Shown: positions 28,216 to 37,123 of the stretch, one piece after another
How the letters are laid out: each line of letters begins with the position of its first letter
Position numbering within the stretch: position 1 is the first letter of the stretch
Virus record (IMG/VR): IMGVR_UViG_3300047560_000330
Span: 1-45,175 of that record
Strand: one strand, 5' to 3'
DNA from: a virus
DNA length: 45,175 bases
Position numbers and translations under genes: made by a program
Notes under the pieces: generated by a model
What the model saw: only the letters and a program-made list of their open reading frames with translations
Told to the model about the DNA's origin: nothing
The model's database searches: none

Positions 28216-28626
28216 ATGACTAACTCCGTAACATTTCAAACCCTTGAAGAAGGGCCTCGCAATATTATTGTGAAGGCTGCGGGAGTGCTTGACACTTCCG
28301 ATTACAGCTTAAACACTTTTATTAGCATGGCCTCTAGCAACCAAGGCGGTAAAGGTCCAACACCTACGCAAGTACGTATTGACCATATCGACTATTCGGT
28401 TAGCGATCAACTTGAGGTACAGCTATGGTGGGACGCTACTAGTGATGTCATCATCTTGCCTCTTGCTGGTCGAGGACGCATGTCGTTCTGGAACTTTGGT
28501 GGCTTGGTCAACAACGCTGGTGCAGGTAAAACTGGTGACGTTCTTATTAAGACTACAGGGTATACATCTGGTACGCAGGTGTTCTCTATTATCTTAGAGT
28601 GCGTTAAACAAGGTCCTGACCTGTAA
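28216..28626 (+). CDS. Putative structural protein
   Basis: This is a 136-residue, beta-rich protein (VTFQTLEEGPRNIIVKAAG, VRIDHIDYSVSDQLEVQLWW). Similar unnamed proteins occur between capsid and tail genes of environmental podophages. It may be a head-tail or decoration protein. AGGAG lies upstream of the ATG. Confidence 0.62.
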   Translation: MTNSVTFQTLEEGPRNIIVKAAGVLDTSDYSLNTFISMASSNQGGKGPTPTQVRIDHIDYSVSDQLEVQLWWDATSDVIILPLAGRGRMSFWNFGGLVNNAGAGKTGDVLIKTTGYTSGTQVFSIILECVKQGPDL

Positions 28627-28637
28627 GAGTCTCCGCT

Positions 28638-28871
28638 ATGGATAACCAACAACTGTTCAACTTTGTTGTCTCTATAGCGGGGTTTCTAGCCATGTTTGTC
28701 TTTTATCAAATCATGCAGAGACTTCAAAGGTCTGAAGACTCTCTAACTGCTTTGAAAGATAAGGTGGCTAGTGAATACGTTCACAAAGAAGACTATCGTA
28801 ACGACATCAAGGAATTGAAAGATATGCTCCGACAAATCTTTGATAAGTTAGACAACAAGCAGGACAAGTAA
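28638..28871 (+). CDS. Small membrane protein with coiled-coil tail
   Basis: This is a 77-residue protein with one N-terminal membrane span (residues 6-24, LFNFVVSIAGFLAMFVFYQ) and a charged helix ending in HKEDYRNDIKELKDMLRQIF. The YxxDIxEIKxML type of tail is common in small phage membrane proteins near tail genes. It may be a holin-like or envelope-contact protein. The function is unproven. Confidence 0.62.
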   Translation: MDNQQLFNFVVSIAGFLAMFVFYQIMQRLQRSEDSLTALKDKVASEYVHKEDYRNDIKELKDMLRQIFDKLDNKQDK

Positions 28872-28872
28872 C

Positions 28873-29571
28873 ATGTCCTCAGTAGCTCGTTGGGACAATG
28901 GTGGATGGAACGTCATCTGTGATGCTTGTGGTCGTCAGTTCAAAGACCATGAGCTTCAACTGCGTTGGGACGGACTTATGGTCTGTAGAGGTGACTGGGA
29001 ACCCAGACAACCTCAAGACTTTGTACATGGTGTAGCTGACAAACAAGCTCCACCTTTTACACGTCCAGAACAAGCTGACGTATTTATTCCTATCAACTAT
29101 ACGCAGTACCCTGCTGAACAGATAGACCTTAGCGACAAGATTAAGTTCTCTGTTACTAAGAACATTAAAAATTCTATTCCCGTAACAACTAGTGTTCTTA
29201 ACGGCGCAGCCTTAAACCAATACAGGCTTAACTATTCAGACACTACTCCAGGTGGAACAGAAGAGACTGTTTCTCTTAATGAGACTGTTAGAGTCATCTT
29301 AGGCAGAAACTTATCTGATACAGTCACCCCAACAGAAACAGTAGCTAAGGTTATTACTAAGCGTTTTAGTGATACCATTTCTATTGCAGAGAGCTTACAA
29401 TTCATCGAAGTAGAGCGCACTGTTGAAAGCCTGTCTCTTGCTGAGACTGTTACTAGGAAAGCTGGTAAAGGCATCTCAGAAACTCTTGCTATCACAGAGT
29501 CAGTTTCTACAACCATTGTCTCACCACTAGCCTTTAACGGCGCTGCCCTCAACACATACAGATTGGATTAA
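28873..29571 (+). CDS. Zinc-finger-headed repeat protein, probable tail component
   Basis: This is a 232-residue protein. Residues 16-50 (CDACGRQFKDHELQLRW then VCRGDWEPRQPQDF) form a zinc-binding head seen in many phage structural gene clusters. Residues 130-219 are five 18-residue repeats of the form SDT-V/I-x-x-x-E-T/S-V/L. The motif NGAALNxYRL occurs immediately before the repeats (about 110-119) and again at the C-terminus (about 222-231). Such regular beta repeats suit a fibre shaft. There is no close named relative. Confidence 0.65.
   Translation: MSSVARWDNGGWNVICDACGRQFKDHELQLRWDGLMVCRGDWEPRQPQDFVHGVADKQAPPFTRPEQADVFIPINYTQYPAEQIDLSDKIKFSVTKNIKNSIPVTTSVLNGAALNQYRLNYSDTTPGGTEETVSLNETVRVILGRNLSDTVTPTETVAKVITKRFSDTISIAESLQFIEVERTVESLSLAETVTRKAGKGISETLAITESVSTTIVSPLAFNGAALNTYRLD
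29260..29529 (+). repeat. Five degenerate 54-base repeats encoding an 18-residue unit
   Basis: The protein repeats are exactly in register at 18 residues: EETVSLNETV, SDTVTPTETV, SDTISIAESL, VESLSLAETV and SETLAITESV begin successive units. The DNA has diverged, so the duplication is old or selected at protein level. Confidence 0.75.
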
Positions 29572-29573
29572 AA

Positions 29574-29999
29574 ATGAATGACTTGATTAACCTCGTAGGC
29601 GAAGTTGAAATCTTGCTTAACAACGAAGTTGTTCTTCAAAAGAAAAACTTGATTGTTCAAGTAGGTAAAAACTTTTTGGCAAGTGCTGTGATTAGTTCTA
29701 GTACTAGCCCATTCACTGCTATCGCTATTGGTACAGGTACAACTGCTGCAAGCACTAGCGACACAACTCTGCAAACAGAACTTACTCGTGCTGCATTTAC
29801 TACCTCCAGCGTATCTACAAACGTGGTTAGCTTGTCTAACACTTACGCTGCTGGTACAGGTACTGGTGCTATCACTGAAGCAGGCATCTTTAACAACTCT
29901 ACCTCTGGTGGTACGATGCTGTCACACGTAGTGTTTAGCGCCATTAACAAAGGCTCTGCTGATACCTTGACAATCAACTGGACCATCACTGTCGGTTAA
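29574..29999 (+). CDS. Putative tail fibre or baseplate-type protein
   Basis: This is a 141-residue protein. FTAIAIGTGTTAASTSDTTL, TYAAGTGTGAITEAGIFN and MLSHVVFSAINKGSADTL match a widespread phage family that presents a beta-sandwich on tails. It lies within the fibre cluster. No ribosome site is obvious before its ATG, and it starts three bases after the previous stop, so it is probably coupled. Confidence 0.7.
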   Translation: MNDLINLVGEVEILLNNEVVLQKKNLIVQVGKNFLASAVISSSTSPFTAIAIGTGTTAASTSDTTLQTELTRAAFTTSSVSTNVVSLSNTYAAGTGTGAITEAGIFNNSTSGGTMLSHVVFSAINKGSADTLTINWTITVG

Positions 30000-30017
30000 T
30001 CTTAGGAGGGTCGCTGT

Positions 30018-30782
30018 ATGTCGATCAAGTTTACAAATAACGCTACCGCAACATTAGCGTCTGGAATCAATAGCTCCGTTACTAGCTTAACTGTATCTAG
30101 TGGACAAGGAGCATTGTTTCCTACTCTTAGTGGTTCAGACATCTTTTATGTAACACTGTCTAACGTAAGTGGTACAACAGAGATTGTTAAAGTAACTGCT
30201 CGTAGTACAGACACCTTCACTATTGTTCGTGGTCAAGACAACACTTCAGCAACTTCTTGGTTGTCTGGTGATCGTGTTGAACTACGTCCTACAGCATTGA
30301 CAATGGCTGCTATGGCTCAAGTAGCCAACAACTTGTCTGATCTTGCTAGTGCTACTACAGCTCGTACTAACCTTGGGTTAGGTACTGCTGCAACAATGGC
30401 AGGTCCTTCTGGAACTATTGTTGGTACAACTGACTCTCAGACACTGACTAACAAGACTATTACTGCTGTTGCTGCATACGAAACTAAGGTTGCTGTATCT
30501 GCTAGTGCTATTGATGTAGCTACTGGTAACTACTTTAGCAAGACCATTAGCACTACAACAACATTTACTATTAGCAATACTCCCTCAACAGGTACTGCTT
30601 GTAGTTTTATTCTTGATCTTACTAACGGTGGTAGCTCTACTGTTAACTGGTGGTCTGGTGTTAAGTGGGCTGGTGGTACAGCTCCAACACTTACTAGCTC
30701 TGGTCGTGATGTATTAGGTTTCTTTACTCACGATGGTGGTACCACTTGGACAGGTTTAGTTCTAGGTAAGGATGTGAAGTAA
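30018..30782 (+). CDS. Tail fibre-like protein
   Basis: This is a 254-residue protein. The opening IKFTNNATATLASGINSSVT and TEIVKVTARSTDTFTIVRGQ are typical of tail fibre N-terminal parts. ARTNLGLGTAATM and TDSQTLTNKTIT are the collagen-free shaft motifs common in phage fibres. AGGAGG precedes the ATG. The stop overlaps the next gene start (TAATG), so the two fibre proteins are probably made together. Confidence 0.72.
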   Translation: MSIKFTNNATATLASGINSSVTSLTVSSGQGALFPTLSGSDIFYVTLSNVSGTTEIVKVTARSTDTFTIVRGQDNTSATSWLSGDRVELRPTALTMAAMAQVANNLSDLASATTARTNLGLGTAATMAGPSGTIVGTTDSQTLTNKTITAVAAYETKVAVSASAIDVATGNYFSKTISTTTTFTISNTPSTGTACSFILDLTNGGSSTVNWWSGVKWAGGTAPTLTSSGRDVLGFFTHDGGTTWTGLVLGKDVK

Positions 30783-32716
30783 TGAGCGCCCACGACATCA
30801 TCATGGCCGCTGCTGGTGGCTCCGCTGCGGCCACCTACATCGAGGATGTGTTCTCGACTTATCTAACTTCTGGTACCGGATCCGCTCAAACAGTCGTCAA
30901 CGGTATAGATCTGTCAACCAAAGGCGGTTTGATCTGGGAAAAGCTGCGAGGCCCCGGAACACAAAGCAACAGTCTTACCGATACGGTTCGTGGACTAAAT
31001 ACGCAACTCAACACCGACAGTACCGGAACTGGAACCACATCAACGTCATGCATTACAGCGTTCAACACTAACGGATTCAGCTTTGGTACCGCGTACAGCA
31101 ACTCGGGCGATACCAACGTTTTTTGGACATTCCGCAAGCAGCCTAAGTTCTTTGATGTTGTGACATGGAGTGGGGATGCTACAGCAGGACGTCAAATTGC
31201 ACACAGTCTTGGTTCTGTTCCAGGTTGCATTATTGTTAAAAACTTAACTAACACTCGCAACTGGAATATTTATCATCGTGCTGCCGCTAAGTCTGGATAT
31301 ACACCAGAGCAGTCCGTGACCTACTTTACTACGTCAGCAACTACAAACGACACAGTTTGGAACAACACAGCGCCAACAAGTACATATTTCACTGTTGGTA
31401 CTGATTTAGGTGTAAATGCGTCTGGAAGCGATTACGTTGCCTACATCTTTGCCCATGACGCAGGAGGCTTTGGCTTAACTGGCACAGACAATGTGATTAG
31501 CTGTGGGTCTTATACGGGTACAGGCACGGCAGGCCTTACTGTCAGTCTTGGATACGAACCTCAATGGGTAATGATTAAAAAGACCAATGGTGCAGATTAT
31601 TGGTACATCTCAGACAACATGAGGAACATGGCAAACAGCGGCACAACCACGGGTGCTGCGTTATTGGCTAATGACTCAATGGCTGAATACACATCAAACG
31701 ATAACGTATTTGCTACAGCAAATGGTTTTGGTCTAGGTAATACCAATGGCGGTTTAAACGCTTCTGGTGGAACCTACATCTACATAGCCATTCGCCGTGG
31801 CCCGATGAAAGTGCCTACTGATGCGACTAAGGTTCTTACACCATCGTTGGGATTAAATGCGTCAGCCAATGGCAAAGCATGGGAGGCTGGTTTCCCTGTC
31901 GATATGTATATCCGAAACGACAAAGGTGCGGGTGGTTCTTTCTATACCAGCGATCGCTTGAGAGGAAGCATCAACTATCTCTCAACAAACAGTACAGCAA
32001 CAGAATCAACAGTTGCTTACTCGGATAAGCTAGATAACAACACTGGTGTTTACACAACTAACGCTTACAACTATACAAGTTGGATTGGCTGGATGTTTAG
32101 ACGCGCCCCATCATTCTTTGATGAGGTTTGCTATACAGGTGATGCGGTAGTGGGTAGAAACGTAAATCATAATTTAGGTGCTGTGCCTGAGTTAATAATT
32201 GTTAAAGGTAGGTCAATTGCTCGTGGTTGGTTTGTCTACTCACAAACTTTAGGCGCATCTAGCGGTTTAAAACTTGAATCAACCGCCGCTGCATCCGCTA
32301 GTTATGCACGGTGGAACGGTACAACCCCTACATCTACCGTCTTCACACTTGGCGGTGACTTTGATGAAAATTACACAGGTTATACCTATGTAGCCTACCT
32401 ATTCGCAACCTGCGCTGGTGTTTCCAAAGTAGGTAGCTACACAGGTACAGGATCAACACAGACAATCTCTTGTGGTTTTACAGGTGGCGCTAGGTTTGTA
32501 ATGATCAAACGTACAGACTCTACTGGTGACTGGTATGTGTGGGACACAGCTAGAGGTATGGTGGCTGGCACTGATCCATACTTGTTGTTAGACTCAACAG
32601 CAGCAGAAGTTAATGCTAACTACATCTACACTACATCAGGTGGATTTCAAATTGTTACTACTGCAGCAGACATAAACGCTAGTGGTGGTAGTTACATTTA
32701 CCTTGCAATTGCATAA
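30782..32716 (+). CDS. Tail fibre / receptor-binding candidate with duplicated domain
   Basis: This is a 644-residue protein with two tandem copies of the same module. Copy one has DATAGRQIAHSLGSVPGCII (about residues 132-151) and copy two has DAVVGRNVNHNLGAVPELII (about 455-474). Each is followed by a YVAYIFAHDAGG or YVAYLFATCAGV stretch, a SYTGTG segment and INASGGxYIY. I recall this module as a DUF7483-type phage tail domain. It is the best receptor-binding candidate. The first 110 codons are visibly more GC-rich than their surroundings, which suggests a recombinant origin. Confidence 0.75.
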   Translation: MSAHDIIMAAAGGSAAATYIEDVFSTYLTSGTGSAQTVVNGIDLSTKGGLIWEKLRGPGTQSNSLTDTVRGLNTQLNTDSTGTGTTSTSCITAFNTNGFSFGTAYSNSGDTNVFWTFRKQPKFFDVVTWSGDATAGRQIAHSLGSVPGCIIVKNLTNTRNWNIYHRAAAKSGYTPEQSVTYFTTSATTNDTVWNNTAPTSTYFTVGTDLGVNASGSDYVAYIFAHDAGGFGLTGTDNVISCGSYTGTGTAGLTVSLGYEPQWVMIKKTNGADYWYISDNMRNMANSGTTTGAALLANDSMAEYTSNDNVFATANGFGLGNTNGGLNASGGTYIYIAIRRGPMKVPTDATKVLTPSLGLNASANGKAWEAGFPVDMYIRNDKGAGGSFYTSDRLRGSINYLSTNSTATESTVAYSDKLDNNTGVYTTNAYNYTSWIGWMFRRAPSFFDEVCYTGDAVVGRNVNHNLGAVPELIIVKGRSIARGWFVYSQTLGASSGLKLESTAAASASYARWNGTTPTSTVFTLGGDFDENYTGYTYVAYLFATCAGVSKVGSYTGTGSTQTISCGFTGGARFVMIKRTDSTGDWYVWDTARGMVAGTDPYLLLDSTAAEVNANYIYTTSGGFQIVTTAADINASGGSYIYLAIA

Positions 32717-32725
32717 GGAAACAAC

Positions 32726-33181
32726 ATGGAAATCAGAATTAAACAAACAGGCACAGTGGTTACTGAGAGTGAGTTTCGCTCTATGTTTCCAGATGCTTCT
32801 TTGCCTTTAACACTTACCTCACAAGAAGTAACTAGCTTAGGTGGAGACATTGTTTTAGAAGGTCCTCAAGCTCAACCTACTCGCTATCAAGTTTCTTTCC
32901 GTGATGGGGTACAAGAGATTGATGGTCAATGGTTTACTAAGTATTCCGTAACTGACATTGATGACGAAGCTAAAGCAGCTAAAGATGCTGAGCAAGCTAA
33001 GTCTGTACGTAAACAACGTGACGATTTGTTACTAGAAACAGACTGGAAAGTTATTAAAGCTGCTGAAACTAGTACTGCTTTAGCAGCAGATTGGGCTACG
33101 TATCGTCAAGCATTGCGTGACGTTACTACACAACAAGGCTTCCCTTGGGAAGTACAATGGCCTGAACAACCTACTCAATAA
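32726..33181 (+). CDS. Putative tail fibre assembly protein
   Basis: This is a 151-residue protein. The N-terminus is a small beta domain (VTESEFRSMFPDASLP). The C-terminal helical part, LLLETDWKVIKAAETS then WATYRQALRDVTTQQGFPWE, is the widespread RdxLL...TDW...YRQALRDI...FP signature of proteins encoded after tail fibres, often annotated as fibre assembly chaperones. It follows the fibre genes directly, consistent with helping them fold or attach. Confidence 0.72.
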   Translation: MEIRIKQTGTVVTESEFRSMFPDASLPLTLTSQEVTSLGGDIVLEGPQAQPTRYQVSFRDGVQEIDGQWFTKYSVTDIDDEAKAAKDAEQAKSVRKQRDDLLLETDWKVIKAAETSTALAADWATYRQALRDVTTQQGFPWEVQWPEQPTQ

Positions 33182-33190
33182 GGCTAAGTC

Positions 33191-33955
33191 ATGTCTTCTA
33201 ACTACAGCATCACCAGGGATCAAGTTATCTCACTAGCTTTGCGTAAGCTTGGTGTGCTTGAGATTGGACAAACACCTGACTCAGATACGTTGGCTAACGC
33301 TAACATGTCTCTCAACTTAATGATCAAACAGTTTAGTACTGAAGGTCTTAAGTTGTGGAAAGTGTCTGAACTAGTTGTACCTCTTACAGCTAACAAGACT
33401 ATGTACACGTTAGGTGGTTCTAGTTCTGATGTCATGTATGACTCGTTAGACCTTAACACCCCTATTACAGATAAACCTTTAAAAGTTATTCAAGGGTTTT
33501 ATCGTAACGTTCAAATTACTCCTTACATTGATACACCTGTAATGGTTGTATCTAAACAAGAGTACAACGTACTGGGTTCTAAGTTCTCTACAGGTACAGC
33601 TAACACAATCTTCTTTGATCCTAAAAAACTTAGCGGTTTGTTGTACGTGTACTTAACTCCTGATGCTAATGCTCAAAGCAACATTGAATTACACCTTGTA
33701 GCTCAGATGCCTTTGAATGACATCACTGCTTCTACAGATGTACCAGACTTCCCTAACGAGTGGATGAACTGCTTGATGTGGAATCTTGCTGACCAACTAT
33801 CTCTTGAGTATGGTGTGCCTATGAACACTAGACAAGAGATCGCACAACGAGCTGCTTCTTACAAAGAACAATTGTCTGATTGGGATGTTGAGGCTTCTAG
33901 TACATTCTTCCAGCCTGACTTTCGTTCTATGAGCAACAACTCTTACGGACGTTAA
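33191..33955 (+). CDS. P22 gp4-like head-to-tail adaptor
   Basis: This is a 254-residue protein. RDQVISLALRKLGVLEIGQT (about residues 9-28) and LMIKQFSTEGLKLWKVSEL (about 45-63) fit the helical core of P22 gp4-like tail accessory proteins. DFPNEWMNCLMWNLADQLS and a long terminal helix follow. Such proteins bind the portal ring after packaging and help close the head. The next gene is gp10-like, the same order as in P22-type tails. Confidence 0.75.
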   Translation: MSSNYSITRDQVISLALRKLGVLEIGQTPDSDTLANANMSLNLMIKQFSTEGLKLWKVSELVVPLTANKTMYTLGGSSSDVMYDSLDLNTPITDKPLKVIQGFYRNVQITPYIDTPVMVVSKQEYNVLGSKFSTGTANTIFFDPKKLSGLLYVYLTPDANAQSNIELHLVAQMPLNDITASTDVPDFPNEWMNCLMWNLADQLSLEYGVPMNTRQEIAQRAASYKEQLSDWDVEASSTFFQPDFRSMSNNSYGR

Positions 33956-33957
33956 TC

Positions 33958-35424
33958 ATGGCTACGGAACGTATCCCACTTACACAACCGATTGAATCTC
34001 GTGATGGAACCTTTGCTAAGGATTCCTACTCATCTAATTGTTTCTTTGAAACACGAGATCAGAAGCGTGAGTTTGTTAAGCGTCCTGGATTGTCTGTAGT
34101 AGCACAATTAGTCAGTAACACTCCTCCAGCTATCTCTGAAGCACAAGGACTTGCTGCTTTTAAAGGCAACCTTGTTGCTGTTATTGATAACGTCATCTAC
34201 AAGGTTGATGGGACTACATACGCTACAACTAATGTAGGTTCAGTAACAGCATCTTCTAATCAATGCTACTTTGTTAAAACATTCTTAGACGCAAATCTGT
34301 TTTTTCATAACGTAGCTGCTGCGTACTTACTAGACTCTAGCTACTCACCTGTATCTGTAACAGGTTTACCTAGTGCTCCGTATGTAGCTGGATGTGCGTT
34401 CTTAGACAACTACGTGTTCTTAGGAACAACTAACAATCGTATCTACAACTGTGATGTAGGTGACCCAACTACATGGGATGCTTTGAACTACATTAGCTTT
34501 GAACAAGGTACTGATTTGTTAGTTGGTATCTGTTCTCACTTGAACTATGTTGTTGCTTTTGGACAAAGCAATACAGTGTTCTATTACGATGCTGCTAACG
34601 CTACAGGTTCTCCTTTAGCTGTGTCTCAGTCGTACACTACAGAGATTGGTTGTGCTAGTGGAGACAGTATTGTCTCAACTAACAACACTGTTATTTGGAT
34701 TGGTACTAGTAAGACCTATGGTCGTTCTGTGTATGTAATGGATGGTGTGTCTGCTGTCCGTGTGTCTACACACAACATTGACAAGCACCTTGAGAAGTCT
34801 AACCTGTCTAACGTATCTGCTTACTGCCATACTGTTAGTGGTCATACGTTGTATATCTTGACTTTACATGATACTAATCAAACTCTTGTTTATGATTTAA
34901 ACGAGAAGATGTGGTACCCCTGGACACAGTGGGCTATTGCTTCTAGTGATCAACCTAACCCAGGTACGTACTACGAATCTTATTTTCGTCCTACGTTCTA
35001 TGCAGTGCTTAACAGCATTCCTTATGCTTTAGATGATGACACAGGACAGCTGTACAAGATAGACGTAAACACATACCAAGATAATGGTCAACCTATTTAC
35101 TGTCGTACTGTTACAGACATCGTTGACAACGGAACTACTAAGCGTAAGTTCTATGGTCGTCTAGAGATTATTGGTGATAAAACACCAGGAACAATGCAGG
35201 TACGTCACTCTGGGGACGACTACAATACATGGTCAAGTTACAGGTCAATTGACCTCAATGCTAGTCGGTCAGTCATCTATTTGAGTGGAGCTGATCGTCG
35301 TAGAGCTTGGGAGTTCCTTGTTACTAGTAACTGTGCACTTCGTCTGGATGGTGCGGAGATAGACTTCCGCATAGGCGAAATGGATCAAGAACAGCAAGTC
35401 GGTGGTGGTCGTTATAGGAGATAA
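33958..35424 (+). CDS. P22 gp10-like tail hub / DNA stabilisation protein
   Basis: This is a 488-residue beta-propeller-style protein. The opening (IPLTQPIESRDGTFAKDSYS, KRPGLSVVAQL), NRIYNCDVGDPTTWDALNYI and the ending DFRIGEMDQEQQVGG are typical of the packaged DNA stabilisation family that forms the tail hub. Its place after the gp4-like gene supports this. A palindrome copy at 35320 encodes Val-Thr-Ser-Asn near the C-terminus. Confidence 0.75.
   Translation: MATERIPLTQPIESRDGTFAKDSYSSNCFFETRDQKREFVKRPGLSVVAQLVSNTPPAISEAQGLAAFKGNLVAVIDNVIYKVDGTTYATTNVGSVTASSNQCYFVKTFLDANLFFHNVAAAYLLDSSYSPVSVTGLPSAPYVAGCAFLDNYVFLGTTNNRIYNCDVGDPTTWDALNYISFEQGTDLLVGICSHLNYVVAFGQSNTVFYYDAANATGSPLAVSQSYTTEIGCASGDSIVSTNNTVIWIGTSKTYGRSVYVMDGVSAVRVSTHNIDKHLEKSNLSNVSAYCHTVSGHTLYILTLHDTNQTLVYDLNEKMWYPWTQWAIASSDQPNPGTYYESYFRPTFYAVLNSIPYALDDDTGQLYKIDVNTYQDNGQPIYCRTVTDIVDNGTTKRKFYGRLEIIGDKTPGTMQVRHSGDDYNTWSSYRSIDLNASRSVIYLSGADRRRAWEFLVTSNCALRLDGAEIDFRIGEMDQEQQVGGGRYRR
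35320..35331. repeat. 12-base palindrome GTTACTAGTAAC, copy 6
   Basis: An exact copy near the end of the gp10-like gene, read as Val-Thr-Ser-Asn. Confidence 0.9.
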
Positions 35425-35459
35425 TGCCACTAAGTTAAATCGTGTTTCAAAGGAAGCCC

Positions 35460-35906
35460 ATGATCACTTACCAAGAGGAAAAGTTCTCAGACGTTGTTGA
35501 AGAAGTAAAAGTACTTCTACCAGAACATTACGAAGAACTTACAGTCAGTAAAAACTTTCCTCTTGCTCCTGATTGGACTAAATATGAAAACATGAGTAGG
35601 CTTGGCATACTCAAACTGTACACTGTAAGAGACGATAGAGTCTTGATCGGTTACACCGTAATGATTGTTGGCACGGGCTTGCATTACAAGACGTGTTTGG
35701 TAGCTAGTGAAGACCTGTATTACTTGCGTAAGGAATACAGAAAAGGTCGTACAGGTATCAAGATGTTTAAGTTTGTTGAAGACGAACTTAGAAAACTTAA
35801 GGTAGATCGTATCGTAATGGGAACTAAAGTCTATTCAGACAACTCAAGTTTGTTTGAATATCTAGGCTATAGGATGTACGAAAAACTGTTCACAAAAGAA
35901 TTGTAA
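35460..35906 (+). CDS. GNAT-family acetyltransferase-like protein
   Basis: This is a 148-residue protein. VLIGYTVMIVGTGLHYK and LYYLRKEYRKGRTGIKMFKF (the acetyl-CoA pyrophosphate-binding loop, R-x-x-x-R-x-G-x) lead into VEDELRKLKVDRIVMGT and YLGYRMYEKLF. Together these follow the GNAT fold. AAGGA lies five bases before the ATG at 35460. A GTG at 35442 is less likely. Its place among tail and ejection genes is common in environmental podophages. The substrate is unknown and could be a virion or host protein. Confidence 0.72.
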   Translation: MITYQEEKFSDVVEEVKVLLPEHYEELTVSKNFPLAPDWTKYENMSRLGILKLYTVRDDRVLIGYTVMIVGTGLHYKTCLVASEDLYYLRKEYRKGRTGIKMFKFVEDELRKLKVDRIVMGTKVYSDNSSLFEYLGYRMYEKLFTKEL

Positions 35907-35915
35907 GGATGCGCT

Positions 35916-37112
35916 ATGAGCGATTCAGCAGATAAAGCCACAGGTGGTTTATATAGCGACGTAATGGACGTTGGACAAAGTGCCATTGACACTGTTAAAG
36001 ACATTGGTGTTAGTCTTGACCAGACAGTCCGTGACACTGTTCCAGGTGGTTGGGTAGGTGCTGCTGCACTTGCTGCTGGTGGCTTTGAGTACTCAGATGA
36101 ACTGGGTGCTTGGTTTAATGGTGAAGGAACTACTGTTCCAGGTGACTTTACTGGAGCAGCACAAACAGATGCTGCAAGTGCTTTACAAACCAACACTGCT
36201 TTTACTGGTGATCTTCCTGCTGGTTATACAGGCTACACAGCTCCTACTGCTACTGATCTTGGCACTGTAGCTGGTTCTACAACAGGTATTGCTAGTGGAG
36301 CAACAGATGCTGCAAGCAGTAGCATCTTTGACAACATTACTTTAGGTAACGTTGGCTCTGCTATGGCTATTGCTACTGGTATTAATGCTTTAACTGGTGG
36401 TGGAGTTACTAAAGCGTTAGGTCTTGGTGGTAGCACTACTGTTAATACTGGCGGTGGAACTGTTACTACTTCTCCTCCAGGTACAACTACTCCCTTACCA
36501 GGTGGCGGTACTACAGGTGGTACTACAGACATTGCTACACCTGCTGGTGCTTTAAAAGTTGCTGATCCATTTAGTGCTTATCGTTCTCAAATGGCTGACT
36601 TATATGCTGGCTATTTAACTGGTGGTAACAAAACAGACATTACACAGATGCCTGGGTACTCTCAGTTTCAAACTGGTGTACTTGATCCTGCTATGGAAGC
36701 TACTAAACGTAGTGCTGCTAAGTCAGGTCAAATGGTTTCTGGTAATGAGTTGATTGCTCTTCAGAAGCAAGGTCAGACTGGTTACTACGGCTTTATGACT
36801 GACTATTTGAATCGTCTTGCTACTGCTTCTGGTGCTAGCTCATCTCCCGCTACTGCTGCTCAGTTAGCAAGCGGTACAGCTACCGCACAACAACAAGCCA
36901 CTATGCAAGGTATTGGTGGAGTACTTACTGGTGCTGCTGGTTTAGTTGGTGCTAGTAATTTGGCTAATCTATACGGCGGTAGTGGTAGCAGTAATACATA
37001 CACAGGTTCTCCTGGTGGTATGTATGCGGGAGATAACTTTAGTCTGTCTAACGTACCTAATCAAACAGGTGTGTTTGGTGATAATCCAGCAGATTATTCT
37101 TTCAGCGATTAA
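35916..37112 (+). CDS. Putative DNA ejection / internal virion protein
   Basis: This is a 398-residue protein. The first half is low in complexity and rich in Gly, Ala and Thr (TTTPLPGGGTTGGTTD). The central part is helical (DPFSAYRSQMADLYAGYLTG, then PAMEATKRSAAKSGQMVSGN), a pattern seen in ejection proteins of P22-like podophages. The Gly-rich end looks flexible. It is the first of three consecutive ejection-type genes. Confidence 0.65.
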   Translation: MSDSADKATGGLYSDVMDVGQSAIDTVKDIGVSLDQTVRDTVPGGWVGAAALAAGGFEYSDELGAWFNGEGTTVPGDFTGAAQTDAASALQTNTAFTGDLPAGYTGYTAPTATDLGTVAGSTTGIASGATDAASSSIFDNITLGNVGSAMAIATGINALTGGGVTKALGLGGSTTVNTGGGTVTTSPPGTTTPLPGGGTTGGTTDIATPAGALKVADPFSAYRSQMADLYAGYLTGGNKTDITQMPGYSQFQTGVLDPAMEATKRSAAKSGQMVSGNELIALQKQGQTGYYGFMTDYLNRLATASGASSSPATAAQLASGTATAQQQATMQGIGGVLTGAAGLVGASNLANLYGGSGSSNTYTGSPGGMYAGDNFSLSNVPNQTGVFGDNPADYSFSD

Positions 37113-37123
37113 GAAAGACAACT

